A stretch of 64,000 nt of DNA from an uncultured Bacteroidales bacterium. GTDB taxonomy: Bacteria > Bacteroidota > Bacteroidia > Bacteroidales > UBA11471. How positions within the stretch are numbered: the stretch's first letter is position 1; every line of letters starts with the position of its first letter. The DNA lies in NCBI GenBank assembly GCA_947589325.1, contig CANQAM010000001.1, positions 1 to 64,000 on the forward strand, written 5' to 3'. Made by a program: the position numbers and the translations under genes. Under the pieces are notes generated by a model. The model made no database searches. It saw only the letters and a program-made list of their open reading frames with translations, and was not told the DNA's origin. Below are positions 1-8,543 of this stretch, in pieces.

Positions 1-2477
1 TCGGCAGCTATGCTTTTTCCGGTTGCACGAGTTTGGCATCGGTAACGATACCCGAGAGTGTTACTTCTATCGGTAGCTATGCTTTTTCCGGTTGCACGGT
101 GTTGGCATCGGTAACGATACCGAATAGGATTTCTACAATAGAATCAAATACATTTGTAAATTGTAGCGGATTGACGGAGGTAATCATCGGGCATAGTGTC
201 GAAACTATCGAAGCTGCGGCTTTCAAGGGCTGCAGCGGGCTGAAAAAAGTAACATCGCTTAACACGACACCGCCCGCTATTACGGCTACGACTTTCGACG
301 AAGAAACAATCAAAGGCGCTACGCTTTATGCCCCGGCAAGTTGTAAAAACATCTATTGGCTGCACCCTTATTGGGAAAATTTTTCTTCAATAGAAAATTC
401 GGATTACGAGGCATACGATTTTGAGGAAAACGGCATTTATTATCATGTAAACGGTTCGACCGAAAGGACGGTCGAAGTAACTTACAAAACACCTTCCGAC
501 AGAGGATATTCCGGCGAGGTGATCATTCCGGAAGAAATACTCCACAACGATACCCTTTATACGATAACGTCGATAGGCAGATATGCATTCCATGATTGCA
601 AGGCATTGGCAGCGATAACTGTCGGCAAGAATATTGCCCGCATTGGCAACGGAGCTTTTTCCGGTTGCACGGGCTTGACGTCGGTAACGATACCCAATAG
701 CGTTACCTCTATCGGCGGCAGTGCTTTTAGTGGCTGTACGGGATTAAAGAATTTACGGATAGAGGACGGTACGAAAACGTTATCGTTAAGCACATCATCT
801 TCCTCGACGCCGTTTGACAATTGCCCGTTGAATACGGTATATATGGGTCGGAATATTGATTACCGTTACTACAGCTCAGGTTATTATAATAATTCACCGT
901 TCAAGAATAAAACAGACCTTGTATCATTGACTATCGGTAACCAAGTTACCTCTATCGGCAGCGATGCTTTTAGTGGCTGTACGGGCTTAAAGAATTTACG
1001 AATAGAGGAGGGTACGGAAACGTTATCGTTAAGCACATCATCTTCCTCGACGCCGTTTGACAACTGTCCGTTGGATACGGTGTATTTAGGACGGAATATC
1101 GATTACAGTTACAGGTCAGGTAGTTCTATTTCCTATAATTCACCGTTCAAGAATAAAACAAGCCTTGTTTTATTAACGATAAGCAAGCAAGTTACCTCTA
1201 TCGGCTACGAGGCTTTTTCAGGATGCTCGGGCTTAAAGAATTTACGAATAGAGGACAGTACGGAAACGTTATCGTTAAGTACATCATCTTCCCCGACGCC
1301 GTTCGACAATTGTCCGTTAGATACGGTGTATCTGGGTCGGAATATCAATTACAGTTATGGGTCAGGTAGTTATATTTACTATAATTCACCGTTCAAGAAT
1401 AAAATAAGCCTTGTTTCATTGACCATTGGCAACCAAGTTACCGCTATCGGCTACGATGCTTTTATCGGGTGTAGTGGTTTAACGTCGGTAACGATAGGTG
1501 AGGGCGTTACGACTATCGGCAGGTCTGCTTTTGAGGGTTGCACGGGCTTGACGTCTGTAACGATAGGAAATGGCGTTCAAACTATCTACTCTGCTTTTTC
1601 CGGTTGCAGTAGTTTGCCGTCGATTACGATACCCGAGAACGTTACCTCTATCGTCGGCGGTGCTTTTTCCGGTTGCACGAGCTTAAAGAATTTACGAATA
1701 GAGAACAGTACGAAAACATTGTTGTTAATTACATCGTTTGCCGATTGTCCGTTGGATACGGTGTATTTAGGACGGAATATTTCTTATGATAATGATTCAC
1801 CATTCAAAGATATCCGTCTTGTTTCATTGACTATCGGTAACCAAGTTACCACTATCGGCTACGAGGCTTTTTCCGGTTGTACGGGCTTAACGGAAATAAC
1901 GATACCCGAGAGTGTTACCACTATTGACTGGTATGCTTTTTCTCGTTGCACAGGCTTGACATCGGTAACGATACCCAATAGTGTTACCGCTATCGGCTAC
2001 CATGCTTTTTCTCGTTGCACAGGCTTGACATCGGTAACAATTCCTGAGGGCGTTACGACTATCGGAGAGTATGCTTTTGGGGGTTGCACCGGCTTGACGT
2101 CGGTAACGGCTTATAATCCGACGCCGGTTAATATAGTTAATATTTACGGGAATTCCGTTTTCGACCGGGTGGATTATAAAGCCTGTAAACTGTATGTACC
2201 TGCAGGTTCGGTAAGCGCCTATAAAGCAGCTGAAGGGTGGAAGGAGTTCGGAACGATATTGCCGATAGAGGGCACAGTCGATCCGAATAATCCCGTTGAC
2301 CCCGATGAACCGGACGAACCGTCATCGATAACGGAGATGACGACAGATGCCGTACACATAACGGTATATAACCTGCAAGGCGTGCCGGTACTCGAAACCG
2401 ATGATGCCGCCGACCTTAAAACGTTACAGAACGGCGCCTACATCGTGAACGGCAAAAAGATGATTATCGCCCGATAG
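1..2477 (+). CDS. BspA-like leucine-rich repeat surface protein, 5' partial
   Basis: The reading frame is open from the left edge, so the true start lies outside; the first available start codon (TTG at 33) falls inside a repeat and is not a real start. The protein is an array of about 23-residue LRR_5/BspA-type repeats (pattern G..AF.GC.GL..VTIP..VT.IG). Four longer modules are interleaved, each carrying a Ser-rich stretch, DNCPLDTVYLGRNI-like residues and NSPFK. A Pro/Asp/Glu linker (VDPNNPVDPDEPDEP) leads to a roughly 50-residue C-terminal segment with VYNLQG, an NGAYIV motif and a basic end (KKMIIAR). That tail resembles the type IX secretion sorting domain family, so export to the cell surface is inferred. 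Proteins of this family are usually adhesins or binding proteins; the ligand is unknown. Confidence 0.9.
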   Translation, partial: GSYAFSGCTSLASVTIPESVTSIGSYAFSGCTVLASVTIPNRISTIESNTFVNCSGLTEVIIGHSVETIEAAAFKGCSGLKKVTSLNTTPPAITATTFDEETIKGATLYAPASCKNIYWLHPYWENFSSIENSDYEAYDFEENGIYYHVNGSTERTVEVTYKTPSDRGYSGEVIIPEEILHNDTLYTITSIGRYAFHDCKALAAITVGKNIARIGNGAFSGCTGLTSVTIPNSVTSIGGSAFSGCTGLKNLRIEDGTKTLSLSTSSSSTPFDNCPLNTVYMGRNIDYRYYSSGYYNNSPFKNKTDLVSLTIGNQVTSIGSDAFSGCTGLKNLRIEEGTETLSLSTSSSSTPFDNCPLDTVYLGRNIDYSYRSGSSISYNSPFKNKTSLVLLTISKQVTSIGYEAFSGCSGLKNLRIEDSTETLSLSTSSSPTPFDNCPLDTVYLGRNINYSYGSGSYIYYNSPFKNKISLVSLTIGNQVTAIGYDAFIGCSGLTSVTIGEGVTTIGRSAFEGCTGLTSVTIGNGVQTIYSAFSGCSSLPSITIPENVTSIVGGAFSGCTSLKNLRIENSTKTLLLITSFADCPLDTVYLGRNISYDNDSPFKDIRLVSLTIGNQVTTIGYEAFSGCTGLTEITIPESVTTIDWYAFSRCTGLTSVTIPNSVTAIGYHAFSRCTGLTSVTIPEGVTTIGEYAFGGCTGLTSVTAYNPTPVNIVNIYGNSVFDRVDYKACKLYVPAGSVSAYKAAEGWKEFGTILPIEGTVDPNNPVDPDEPDEPSSITEMTTDAVHITVYNLQGVPVLETDDAADLKTLQNGAYIVNGKKMIIAR
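744..1850 (+). repeat. Four long internal repeat modules of the LRR gene
   Basis: The 14-base string TTAAAGAATTTACG recurs at about 744, 988, 1233 and 1683. The first three copies are spaced 244-245 bp apart. Each begins a module encoding KNLRIE, a Ser/Thr-rich stretch, NCPL(D/N)TVY, GRNI and NSPFK. The fourth module is shortened in its Ser-rich and Tyr/Ser-rich parts. Near-identical in-frame repeats of this kind can expand or contract by recombination. Confidence 0.8.
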
Positions 2478-2543
2478 AGCGAATATTACAGCAAAAGAGC
2501 ATAGAATGAAAAGAGAATTTCCTGAATAGAAGATCTTTGACCC

Positions 2544-2579
2544 GCCGCCCTGCCATGCGAATGGCGGGGCGGCTTTTTT
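2544..2579 (+). terminator. Intrinsic terminator after the LRR gene
   Basis: A 13-bp GC-rich stem (2544-2556 with 2561-2573, one G-T wobble) with a 4-base loop is followed directly by six T residues. It separates the LRR gene from the purH operon. Confidence 0.88.
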
Positions 2580-2674
2580 ATGAATATGCCCCTGCGGCGA
2601 CGGTGCGTTTTTTTCGGGCGGAATCCGCTCGGAAACGTCAAAAAGAAAAACAATATTTTTTGTGGCGGAAAACT

Positions 2675-2705
2675 TTTGAAAATTATCGGCAAATAACTAC
2701 TTTTG
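2675..2705 (+). promoter_or_regulatory. Bacteroidetes promoter of the purH-mre operon
   Basis: The -33 element TTTG (2675-2678) and the -7 element TACTTTTG (2698-2705) are separated by 19 bp. Both match the Bacteroidetes sigma-ABfr consensus (TTTG, about 19-21 bp, TAnnTTTG). The predicted leader before the purH ATG is about 35 nt. Confidence 0.75.
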
Positions 2706-2743
2706 TAACTTCCAAAATTTTCAAAAGCAAATACCTGATTCTT

Positions 2744-4267
2744 ATGGCTGAAAATAAAAAAATCAAGACGGCGCTGGTCTCTGTCTATCACAAAGACGGC
2801 TTAGATGAGATACTGAAAAAACTGCACGCCGAAGGCGTGGAATTTATCTCCACCGGCGGCACGCAGACTTTCATCGAGTCGCTGGGCATACCCTGCCGCA
2901 CCGTAGAGAGCCTCACCGGCTATCCCTCGATACTGGGCGGTCGGGTGAAAACCCTGCACCCCAAAGTATTCGGCGGCATTCTCAACCGCCGCGACAACGA
3001 CGGCGACCGCCGGCAGATTGCCGAATACGAAATTCCCGAAATCGACCTCGTCATCGTCGATCTCTATCCCTTTGAAGAAACCGTCGCTTCGGGTGCCGAC
3101 CAAAGCGCCATCATCGAGAAAATAGACATAGGCGGCATATCGCTGATACGCGCTGCCGCCAAAAATTTCAAGGACGTCATCATCGTAGCTTCCAAAGCGC
3201 AATACGCTCCGCTGTTGCAGCTCCTCAACGAGAAAGGCGCGGCATCGTCGCTCGACGACCGTTACTGGTTCGCCAAAGAGGCGTTTGCCGTATCGTCGGG
3301 CTACGACACGGCGATTTTCAACTATTTCGACGGCGGCAGTTTCAGTGCGTTCCGCGCCGCCGGCAACCATGCCAAAGCGTTGCGCTACGGCGAGAATCCC
3401 CACCAGAAAGGATTTTTCTTCGGCGATTTCGACGAAATGTTCGAACAGTTGCACGGCAAGGAAATTTCGTACAACAACCTGCTCGACATCGATGCCGCCG
3501 TTTCGCTCATTTCCGAGTTCTCCGAATTGACCTTCGCCATACTCAAACACAACAACGCCTGCGGTCTGGCATCGCGTCCCACCCTGCTCGAAGCGTGGAA
3601 CGCCGCGCTGGCGGGCGACCCCGTATCGGCTTTCGGCGGCGTGTTGATTACCAACGCCGTAATCGATGCCGCCACGGCGGAGGAGATAAACAACCTCTTC
3701 TTTGAAGTAATCATCGCTCCGGGTTACGAGCCGGCGGCGCTCGATATTTTCTACCAAAAGAAAAACCGCATCGTACTGGTGCAGAAAAAAGCGCCGGCAG
3801 CCACCCTGCAATTCCGCTCTCTGCTCAACGGCGTGCTGATGCAGGAAAAAGACCTCCACTGCGAGACGCCCGCCGAGCTGCGGCAGATTACCGACAAAGC
3901 CGTAACCCCCGCCGAAGTCGAAGACCTGCTTTTCGCCAACAAAATCGTGAAGCACAGCAAGTCGAACGCTATCGTCCTCGCCAAAGACAAACAGCTCTAT
4001 GCCAGCGGCGTGGGTCAGACTTCGCGTGTCGATTCCTTGCGCCATGCCATCGAAAAAGCCAAATCGTTCGGCTTCGACCTGCACGGCGCCGTCATGGCTT
4101 CGGACGCTTTCTTCCCCTTCCCCGACTGTGTGGAGATAGCCCACAACGAAGGCATCGACACCGTGATACAACCCGGCGGCTCCGTGCGCGACGACCTCAC
4201 TATCGACTATTGCAATAAAAACGGCGTCGCCATGGTCGTTACCGGCATTCGCCACTTCAAACACTAA
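2744..4267 (+). CDS. purH: Bifunctional AICAR formyltransferase/IMP cyclohydrolase PurH
   Basis: Catalyses the last two steps of IMP synthesis: formylation of AICAR with 10-formyltetrahydrofolate, then cyclisation. The frame stays open back to 2537, but the ATG at 2744 gives MAENKKIKTALVSVYHK, lies just downstream of a good promoter and yields 507 residues, the usual length. The N-terminal MGS-like IMP cyclohydrolase domain shows STGGT and GGRVKTLHPKVFGGI. The C-terminal transformylase domain shows RYGENPHQ and KHNNACG. It is the first gene of the cluster with mreBCD-mrdA-rodA, 25 bp before mreB, an arrangement known in Bacteroidetes. The cytoplasmic enzyme appears intact. Confidence 0.97.
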   Translation: MAENKKIKTALVSVYHKDGLDEILKKLHAEGVEFISTGGTQTFIESLGIPCRTVESLTGYPSILGGRVKTLHPKVFGGILNRRDNDGDRRQIAEYEIPEIDLVIVDLYPFEETVASGADQSAIIEKIDIGGISLIRAAAKNFKDVIIVASKAQYAPLLQLLNEKGAASSLDDRYWFAKEAFAVSSGYDTAIFNYFDGGSFSAFRAAGNHAKALRYGENPHQKGFFFGDFDEMFEQLHGKEISYNNLLDIDAAVSLISEFSELTFAILKHNNACGLASRPTLLEAWNAALAGDPVSAFGGVLITNAVIDAATAEEINNLFFEVIIAPGYEPAALDIFYQKKNRIVLVQKKAPAATLQFRSLLNGVLMQEKDLHCETPAELRQITDKAVTPAEVEDLLFANKIVKHSKSNAIVLAKDKQLYASGVGQTSRVDSLRHAIEKAKSFGFDLHGAVMASDAFFPFPDCVEIAHNEGIDTVIQPGGSVRDDLTIDYCNKNGVAMVVTGIRHFKH

Positions 4268-4292
4268 AAAAAACGATTACACAATTACGAAT

Positions 4293-5312
4293 ATGGGATT
4301 CTTTTCTTTCAATCAGGAAATAGCCATCGACTTGGGAACGGCGAACACCATTATCATTTATAATGGTAAAATCGTCGTCGATGCCCCCTCGATGGTCGCC
4401 CTCGACAACCGCACGGGCAAACTCAAAGCCGTCGGACACGAGGCGCAAGCCATGTACGGACGCGCCCCCGAAAACATTCGGGTTATCCGCCCGCTGCAAA
4501 ACGGTGTGATAGCCGACTTCAACGCCGCCGAACAGATGATGCGCGGCATGATGAAGATGGTTACCATGCGCAATACGCTGTTTGCCTCGTCGCTGCGTAT
4601 GGTCGTATGCATTCCGTCGGGCAGCACCGAAGTGGAGATACGCGCCGTGCGCGACTCGTCCGAGCACGTCGGCGGTCGCGACGTCTATATGATTTACGAG
4701 CCGATGGCTGCCGCCATAGGCGTGGGCATCGACGTCGAAGCCCCCGAAGGCAACATGGTGGTCGATATAGGCGGCGGCACGACCGAGATTGCCGTCATAT
4801 CGCTCGGCGGCATCGTTACCAACAAGTCGATACGCGTTGCCGGCGACGAGTTCAACGAAGATATTCGCGAATATATGGGACGGCAGTACAACATCAAGTT
4901 GGGCGAACGCACGGCGGAGTTGATAAAAATCAACGTCGGCTCGGCGCTCAACGAACTGGAAGACGCCCCCGAAGATTACATCATACACGGTCCCAACCGC
5001 ATGACTTCGCTGCCGATGGAGCTGCCTGTAACCTATCAGGACGTGGCGCACTGCATCGAGAAATCGGTCTCCAAAATAGAAGCCGCCATATTGAGCGCGC
5101 TCGATACGACGCCGCCCGAGCTGTATGCCGACATCGTGCGCAACGGAATCTATCTGACCGGAGGCGGTGCCCTGCTGCGCGGTCTCGACAAGCGTCTCAC
5201 CGACAAAATCGGTATCGTGTTCCACGTTGCCGATGACCCCTTGCACGCCGTTGCACGCGGTACGGGAGTAGCCTTGAAGAACGTCGATAAATTCTCGTTC
5301 CTGATGCGATAA
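4293..5312 (+). CDS. mreB: Rod shape-determining actin homologue MreB
   Basis: Forms membrane-associated, nucleotide-dependent filaments that organise lateral wall synthesis with MreC, MreD, RodA and PBP2. At 339 residues it has the standard length. The N-terminal phosphate-binding motif DLGTANT is at residues 13-19, and the second actin-fold motif VDIGGGTTEIAV starts at residue 157. A late glycine-rich segment (LTGGGALLRGLD) matches the family's nucleotide-binding region. The MGFFSF start and the spacing from purH fit the family. It is the second gene of the operon and is followed 24 bp later by mreC. Confidence 0.97.
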   Translation: MGFFSFNQEIAIDLGTANTIIIYNGKIVVDAPSMVALDNRTGKLKAVGHEAQAMYGRAPENIRVIRPLQNGVIADFNAAEQMMRGMMKMVTMRNTLFASSLRMVVCIPSGSTEVEIRAVRDSSEHVGGRDVYMIYEPMAAAIGVGIDVEAPEGNMVVDIGGGTTEIAVISLGGIVTNKSIRVAGDEFNEDIREYMGRQYNIKLGERTAELIKINVGSALNELEDAPEDYIIHGPNRMTSLPMELPVTYQDVAHCIEKSVSKIEAAILSALDTTPPELYADIVRNGIYLTGGGALLRGLDKRLTDKIGIVFHVADDPLHAVARGTGVALKNVDKFSFLMR

Positions 5313-5336
5313 ATCTTTTAGAGACACCTGTTCCGA

Positions 5337-6176
5337 ATGCGTAAACTGACACGTTTCTTTCTTACCCACAGTTCGGTATTGGTCTATCTCTGCTATGTAA
5401 CGCTCGGTCTTGTTTTGTTGTTTCGCTTCAACGCCTATCAGCAAAGCGTCGGGTTTACTTCCGCCAGCCGCATAGCCGGCTCGGTCTATTCCCTTTCGGG
5501 TGCCGTCACGGGATATTTCGGATTGCAGAGAACGAACAACGAACTTTTGGCTCAGAACGGTAAGCTCCAAGACGAGCTTGCCGTTTTGCGTGATGCCGTT
5601 GCGCGGGCGCAAGCCGTCGATACGCTTCGCGCTGCCGCAACCGGAAGTCCGGAAAACAGTGTTATCGCAAAGGTTATCAACAACAGCGTATCGCGCAGAA
5701 ACAATTACATTACCCTTGACAAGGGAGAAGCCGACGGCATCGTTCCCGAAATGGGGCTGGCAGACCAAAACGGCGTCGTCGGCGTCGTGGCGGCGGTATC
5801 GCCGCAATATGCCGTCGCGCTGTCGCTCCTGAATCCCAATCTGCGGATAAGTTGCAAAATCAAACGGACGGGGCACATCGGCTCGCTGTCGTGGCGGGGC
5901 GAGGACGTGCGCTATGCCGGTCTCGACGACTTGGCTGCGTACATTGAAGTGAATGCCGGCGACACGGTCGTTACGAGCGGCTATTCGGCCGCATTTCCCG
6001 AAGGTCTGATTGTAGGCTTCATCGAAGATGCACAAAAAGTGCGGAAAGACCACTTTTATTCGCTGACCGTGCGTTTGGCTGCCGACTTCTCGAAATTGAA
6101 TTTCGTGCGTGTCATCGACAACCGTAAGCCGCAGGAGCTGGTCGAAATCGAAAAGGAGGTGTCGGGAAATGAATAA
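5337..6176 (+). CDS. mreC: Rod shape-determining protein MreC
   Basis: Bitopic inner-membrane scaffold of the elongasome. The 279-residue protein has a short cytoplasmic N terminus, one membrane segment at about residues 12-30, a heptad-like region around residues 60-100 (NELLAQNGKLQDELAVLRD) and a periplasmic beta-rich MreC domain. That domain includes VINNSVSRRNNYITLDKG and the G(V/L)ADQNGVVG region. It partners MreD, PBP2 and RodA encoded directly downstream. The stop codon overlaps the mreD start by 8 bp, suggesting translational coupling. Confidence 0.95.
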   Translation: MRKLTRFFLTHSSVLVYLCYVTLGLVLLFRFNAYQQSVGFTSASRIAGSVYSLSGAVTGYFGLQRTNNELLAQNGKLQDELAVLRDAVARAQAVDTLRAAATGSPENSVIAKVINNSVSRRNNYITLDKGEADGIVPEMGLADQNGVVGVVAAVSPQYAVALSLLNPNLRISCKIKRTGHIGSLSWRGEDVRYAGLDDLAAYIEVNAGDTVVTSGYSAAFPEGLIVGFIEDAQKVRKDHFYSLTVRLAADFSKLNFVRVIDNRKPQELVEIEKEVSGNE

Positions 6177-6675
6177 AGTCGTCGTTTACCGCATAGCAGC
6201 AGTGCTGCTCGTATTCGTGTTGCAGGTGCTGATGTGCAACCGCATCGCTCTGTGGGGGTATGCCACGCCGTTTCTCGTGGTCTGTCTTTTCCTGAAAATT
6301 CCTTCCGGTGCGAAGTTGAATATCGCCATGACGTTCGCTTTCTTCGTCGGATTGTGCATCGACATATTCACCGGTACGCTCGGAGTATATGCGTTGGCAT
6401 CGGTAACCGCCGTGTTCCCGCACCATTACCTGATAAACCGCGTGCAATACCGGGAGCGGGAAGAAGAATCGTTTACGCCGTCGGCTGAAATTTTGGGCTG
6501 GGGCGGATATACGCTGTATGCCGCGCTCATCACGGCGATTTTCTGCGTCGTGCTGTTCTGCATCGACTCCTTCTCGTTTTTCGCTCCCGCCGTGTTGTTG
6601 GGGCGTATCGTGGGCAGTACGGCATTCACGCTGCTTATCGTGCTGTGCATCGAAATCGTTTCGAAGAAAAAGTAA
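6169..6675 (+). CDS. mreD: Rod shape-determining protein MreD
   Basis: Small polytopic inner-membrane protein of the elongasome, 168 residues with about five hydrophobic helices. The frame is open upstream to 6109, but the ATG at 6169 (MNKVVVYRIAAVLL) overlaps the mreC end by only 8 bp and starts at the first membrane helix. Sequence is weakly conserved in this family, so the call rests on size, hydrophobicity, the segment GLCIDIFTGTLGVYAL and the position between mreC and mrdA. Confidence 0.93.
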   Translation: MNKVVVYRIAAVLLVFVLQVLMCNRIALWGYATPFLVVCLFLKIPSGAKLNIAMTFAFFVGLCIDIFTGTLGVYALASVTAVFPHHYLINRVQYREREEESFTPSAEILGWGGYTLYAALITAIFCVVLFCIDSFSFFAPAVLLGRIVGSTAFTLLIVLCIEIVSKKK

Positions 6676-8543
6676 TGAGAAAAAATCACGATTACGAAAG
6701 ACGGAAATATATTATCGGAGGCTTTATGCTTTTGATAATCCTCTTTTATGTAATCAAACTTTTCGCCTTGCAGGTGCTCGATAACGAGTACAACCGTTTG
6801 GCGGACAACAACGCTATTTTCACCCGCGTGCAATACCCGTCGCGCGGATTGATTTACGACCGCGAGGGGCGCTTGGTGGTCGATAACCAGCCGGTTTACG
6901 ATTTGATGGTCGTTCCGCGCGAAGTCGAGCCGTTCGATACGCTCGACCTCTGCAATACGTTGGGCATTACCCTCGAACAGTATAAACAGCGGTGGAGCAA
7001 TATGCGCAACCGTCGTCTCAATCCGGGATATTCCGCTTATTCCCCGCAGCGCTTCATCGGGCGGCTGTCGGTCGAAGAATACGGCGTTTTGCAGGAAAAG
7101 CTGTATAAATTTCCGGGCTTTTACATACAGAACCAATCGATACGCCGGTATCTGTACGATACGGGTGCGAACGTGCTCGGCAATATCCGTGAAGTTTCGC
7201 CGCAAGAGGTGCAAGCCGATGCCTATTATATGCAGGGCGACAATACCGGCGACCTCGGAATCGAAAAATATTACGAAACCTATCTGCGCGGCGAAAAAGG
7301 CAGGGAACTGTTTTTGCGCGATGCCTACGGACGCATCAAAAGCCGCTACGACGGCGGCGAACAAGATAGAGAGGCGGTAGCCGGAAAAAATCTGACCCTC
7401 GCTATCGACATCGAGTTGCAGCGCTACGGCGAACAGCTGATGCAAAACAAAGTGGGTGCTATCGTGGCGATAGAGCCGGCGACCGGCGAAATATTGGCGC
7501 TGGTGTCGAGCCCGACATATCCTCCCTCTCTGCTGACGGGGCGGGAGCGGGGCGCCAACTACAAACAGCTTTTCGACAATCCGCATAAGCCGCTCTACGA
7601 CCGTGCCATTATGGGCACCTATCCGCCCGGCTCCACGTTCAAGCCTACACAGGGATTGATATTTTTGCAGGAAAAGATACTGACTCCGCAGAAGCTCTAT
7701 CCATGCCGCGAAGGCTTCTCCGCCGCAGGCATCAAGGTGGGCTGCCACGTCCACGAATCGCCGCTCTCGCTGATACCGGCTATCGCCACATCGTGCAACG
7801 CCTATTTTTGTTATGCGTTCAGAGACATGATAGACAATCGGGAGAAATACGGCTCTCCGGCGGAGGCTTTTGAGCGGTGGAAAAAGTATATTGTCGATAT
7901 GGGCTACGGTTATCATCTGGGCGTGGACTTGCCGGGTGAAAGCCGGGGCTTTATTCCGAACAGCGAGTTTTACGGACGTTATTACGGCACGAAAGGCTGG
8001 CAGGCGGTAACGGTTATATCGGTCGCTATCGGGCAGGGCGAAGTGCTCGCCACCCCGTTGCAGATAGCCAATCTGGCTGCCACGATAGCCAACAGAGGTC
8101 ACTATTTTACGCCTCATGTGGTGAAAACCATAGAAAACACCCCTTTGAACACCGCTTATTACGAACCGCACTATACCGGTGTGGATTCGATGCATTACGA
8201 AACGATAATCAAAGGTATGCGCAAAGCGGTAATCGACGGTACGTGCCGCATCGGCGCGATACCCGGCGTGGAGGTGTGCGGCAAGACGGGTACGGCGCAA
8301 AACCCGCACGGACAAGATCACTCGGCATTTATGGGATTCGCCCCATGCGAGAATCCCCGCATCGCCATAGCCGTCTATGTCGAGAATGCCGGTTGGGGAG
8401 CCGCTTACGGAGTGCCTATCGGCAGCCTGATGATGGAAAAATATCTTACGGGTGAAATTGCTCCGTCGCGCAAATGGCTCGAAGAAAGAATGTTGAACGC
8501 GAATACGATGGATATGGAGGTAGCCGATGACACGCAGGAATGA
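6675..8543 (+). CDS. mrdA: Penicillin-binding protein 2, elongasome transpeptidase
   Basis: Cross-links lateral-wall peptidoglycan and pairs with the RodA glycosyltransferase. The protein has 622 residues with one N-terminal membrane anchor at about 15-35. A dimerisation domain follows, with RGLIYDREGRLV. The transpeptidase domain has STFK with catalytic Ser320, SCN at 373-375 and KTG at 537-539. The ATG at 6675 shares one base with the mreD stop; an upstream ATG at 6645 lies inside mreD and is rejected. The last 17 bp overlap rodA. All motifs needed for activity are present. Confidence 0.96.
   Translation: MRKNHDYERRKYIIGGFMLLIILFYVIKLFALQVLDNEYNRLADNNAIFTRVQYPSRGLIYDREGRLVVDNQPVYDLMVVPREVEPFDTLDLCNTLGITLEQYKQRWSNMRNRRLNPGYSAYSPQRFIGRLSVEEYGVLQEKLYKFPGFYIQNQSIRRYLYDTGANVLGNIREVSPQEVQADAYYMQGDNTGDLGIEKYYETYLRGEKGRELFLRDAYGRIKSRYDGGEQDREAVAGKNLTLAIDIELQRYGEQLMQNKVGAIVAIEPATGEILALVSSPTYPPSLLTGRERGANYKQLFDNPHKPLYDRAIMGTYPPGSTFKPTQGLIFLQEKILTPQKLYPCREGFSAAGIKVGCHVHESPLSLIPAIATSCNAYFCYAFRDMIDNREKYGSPAEAFERWKKYIVDMGYGYHLGVDLPGESRGFIPNSEFYGRYYGTKGWQAVTVISVAIGQGEVLATPLQIANLAATIANRGHYFTPHVVKTIENTPLNTAYYEPHYTGVDSMHYETIIKGMRKAVIDGTCRIGAIPGVEVCGKTGTAQNPHGQDHSAFMGFAPCENPRIAIAVYVENAGWGAAYGVPIGSLMMEKYLTGEIAPSRKWLEERMLNANTMDMEVADDTQE

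Noticed and set aside
2537-2743. 69-codon N-terminal extension of PurH
   Set aside because: It would start inside the upstream terminator and run across the promoter. The ATG at 2744 matches the family.
2801-4264. 487-codon minus-strand ORF opposite purH
   Set aside because: It mirrors purH on the opposite strand, has repetitive Val/Gly/Phe/His composition and no family motif. It arises from codon bias.
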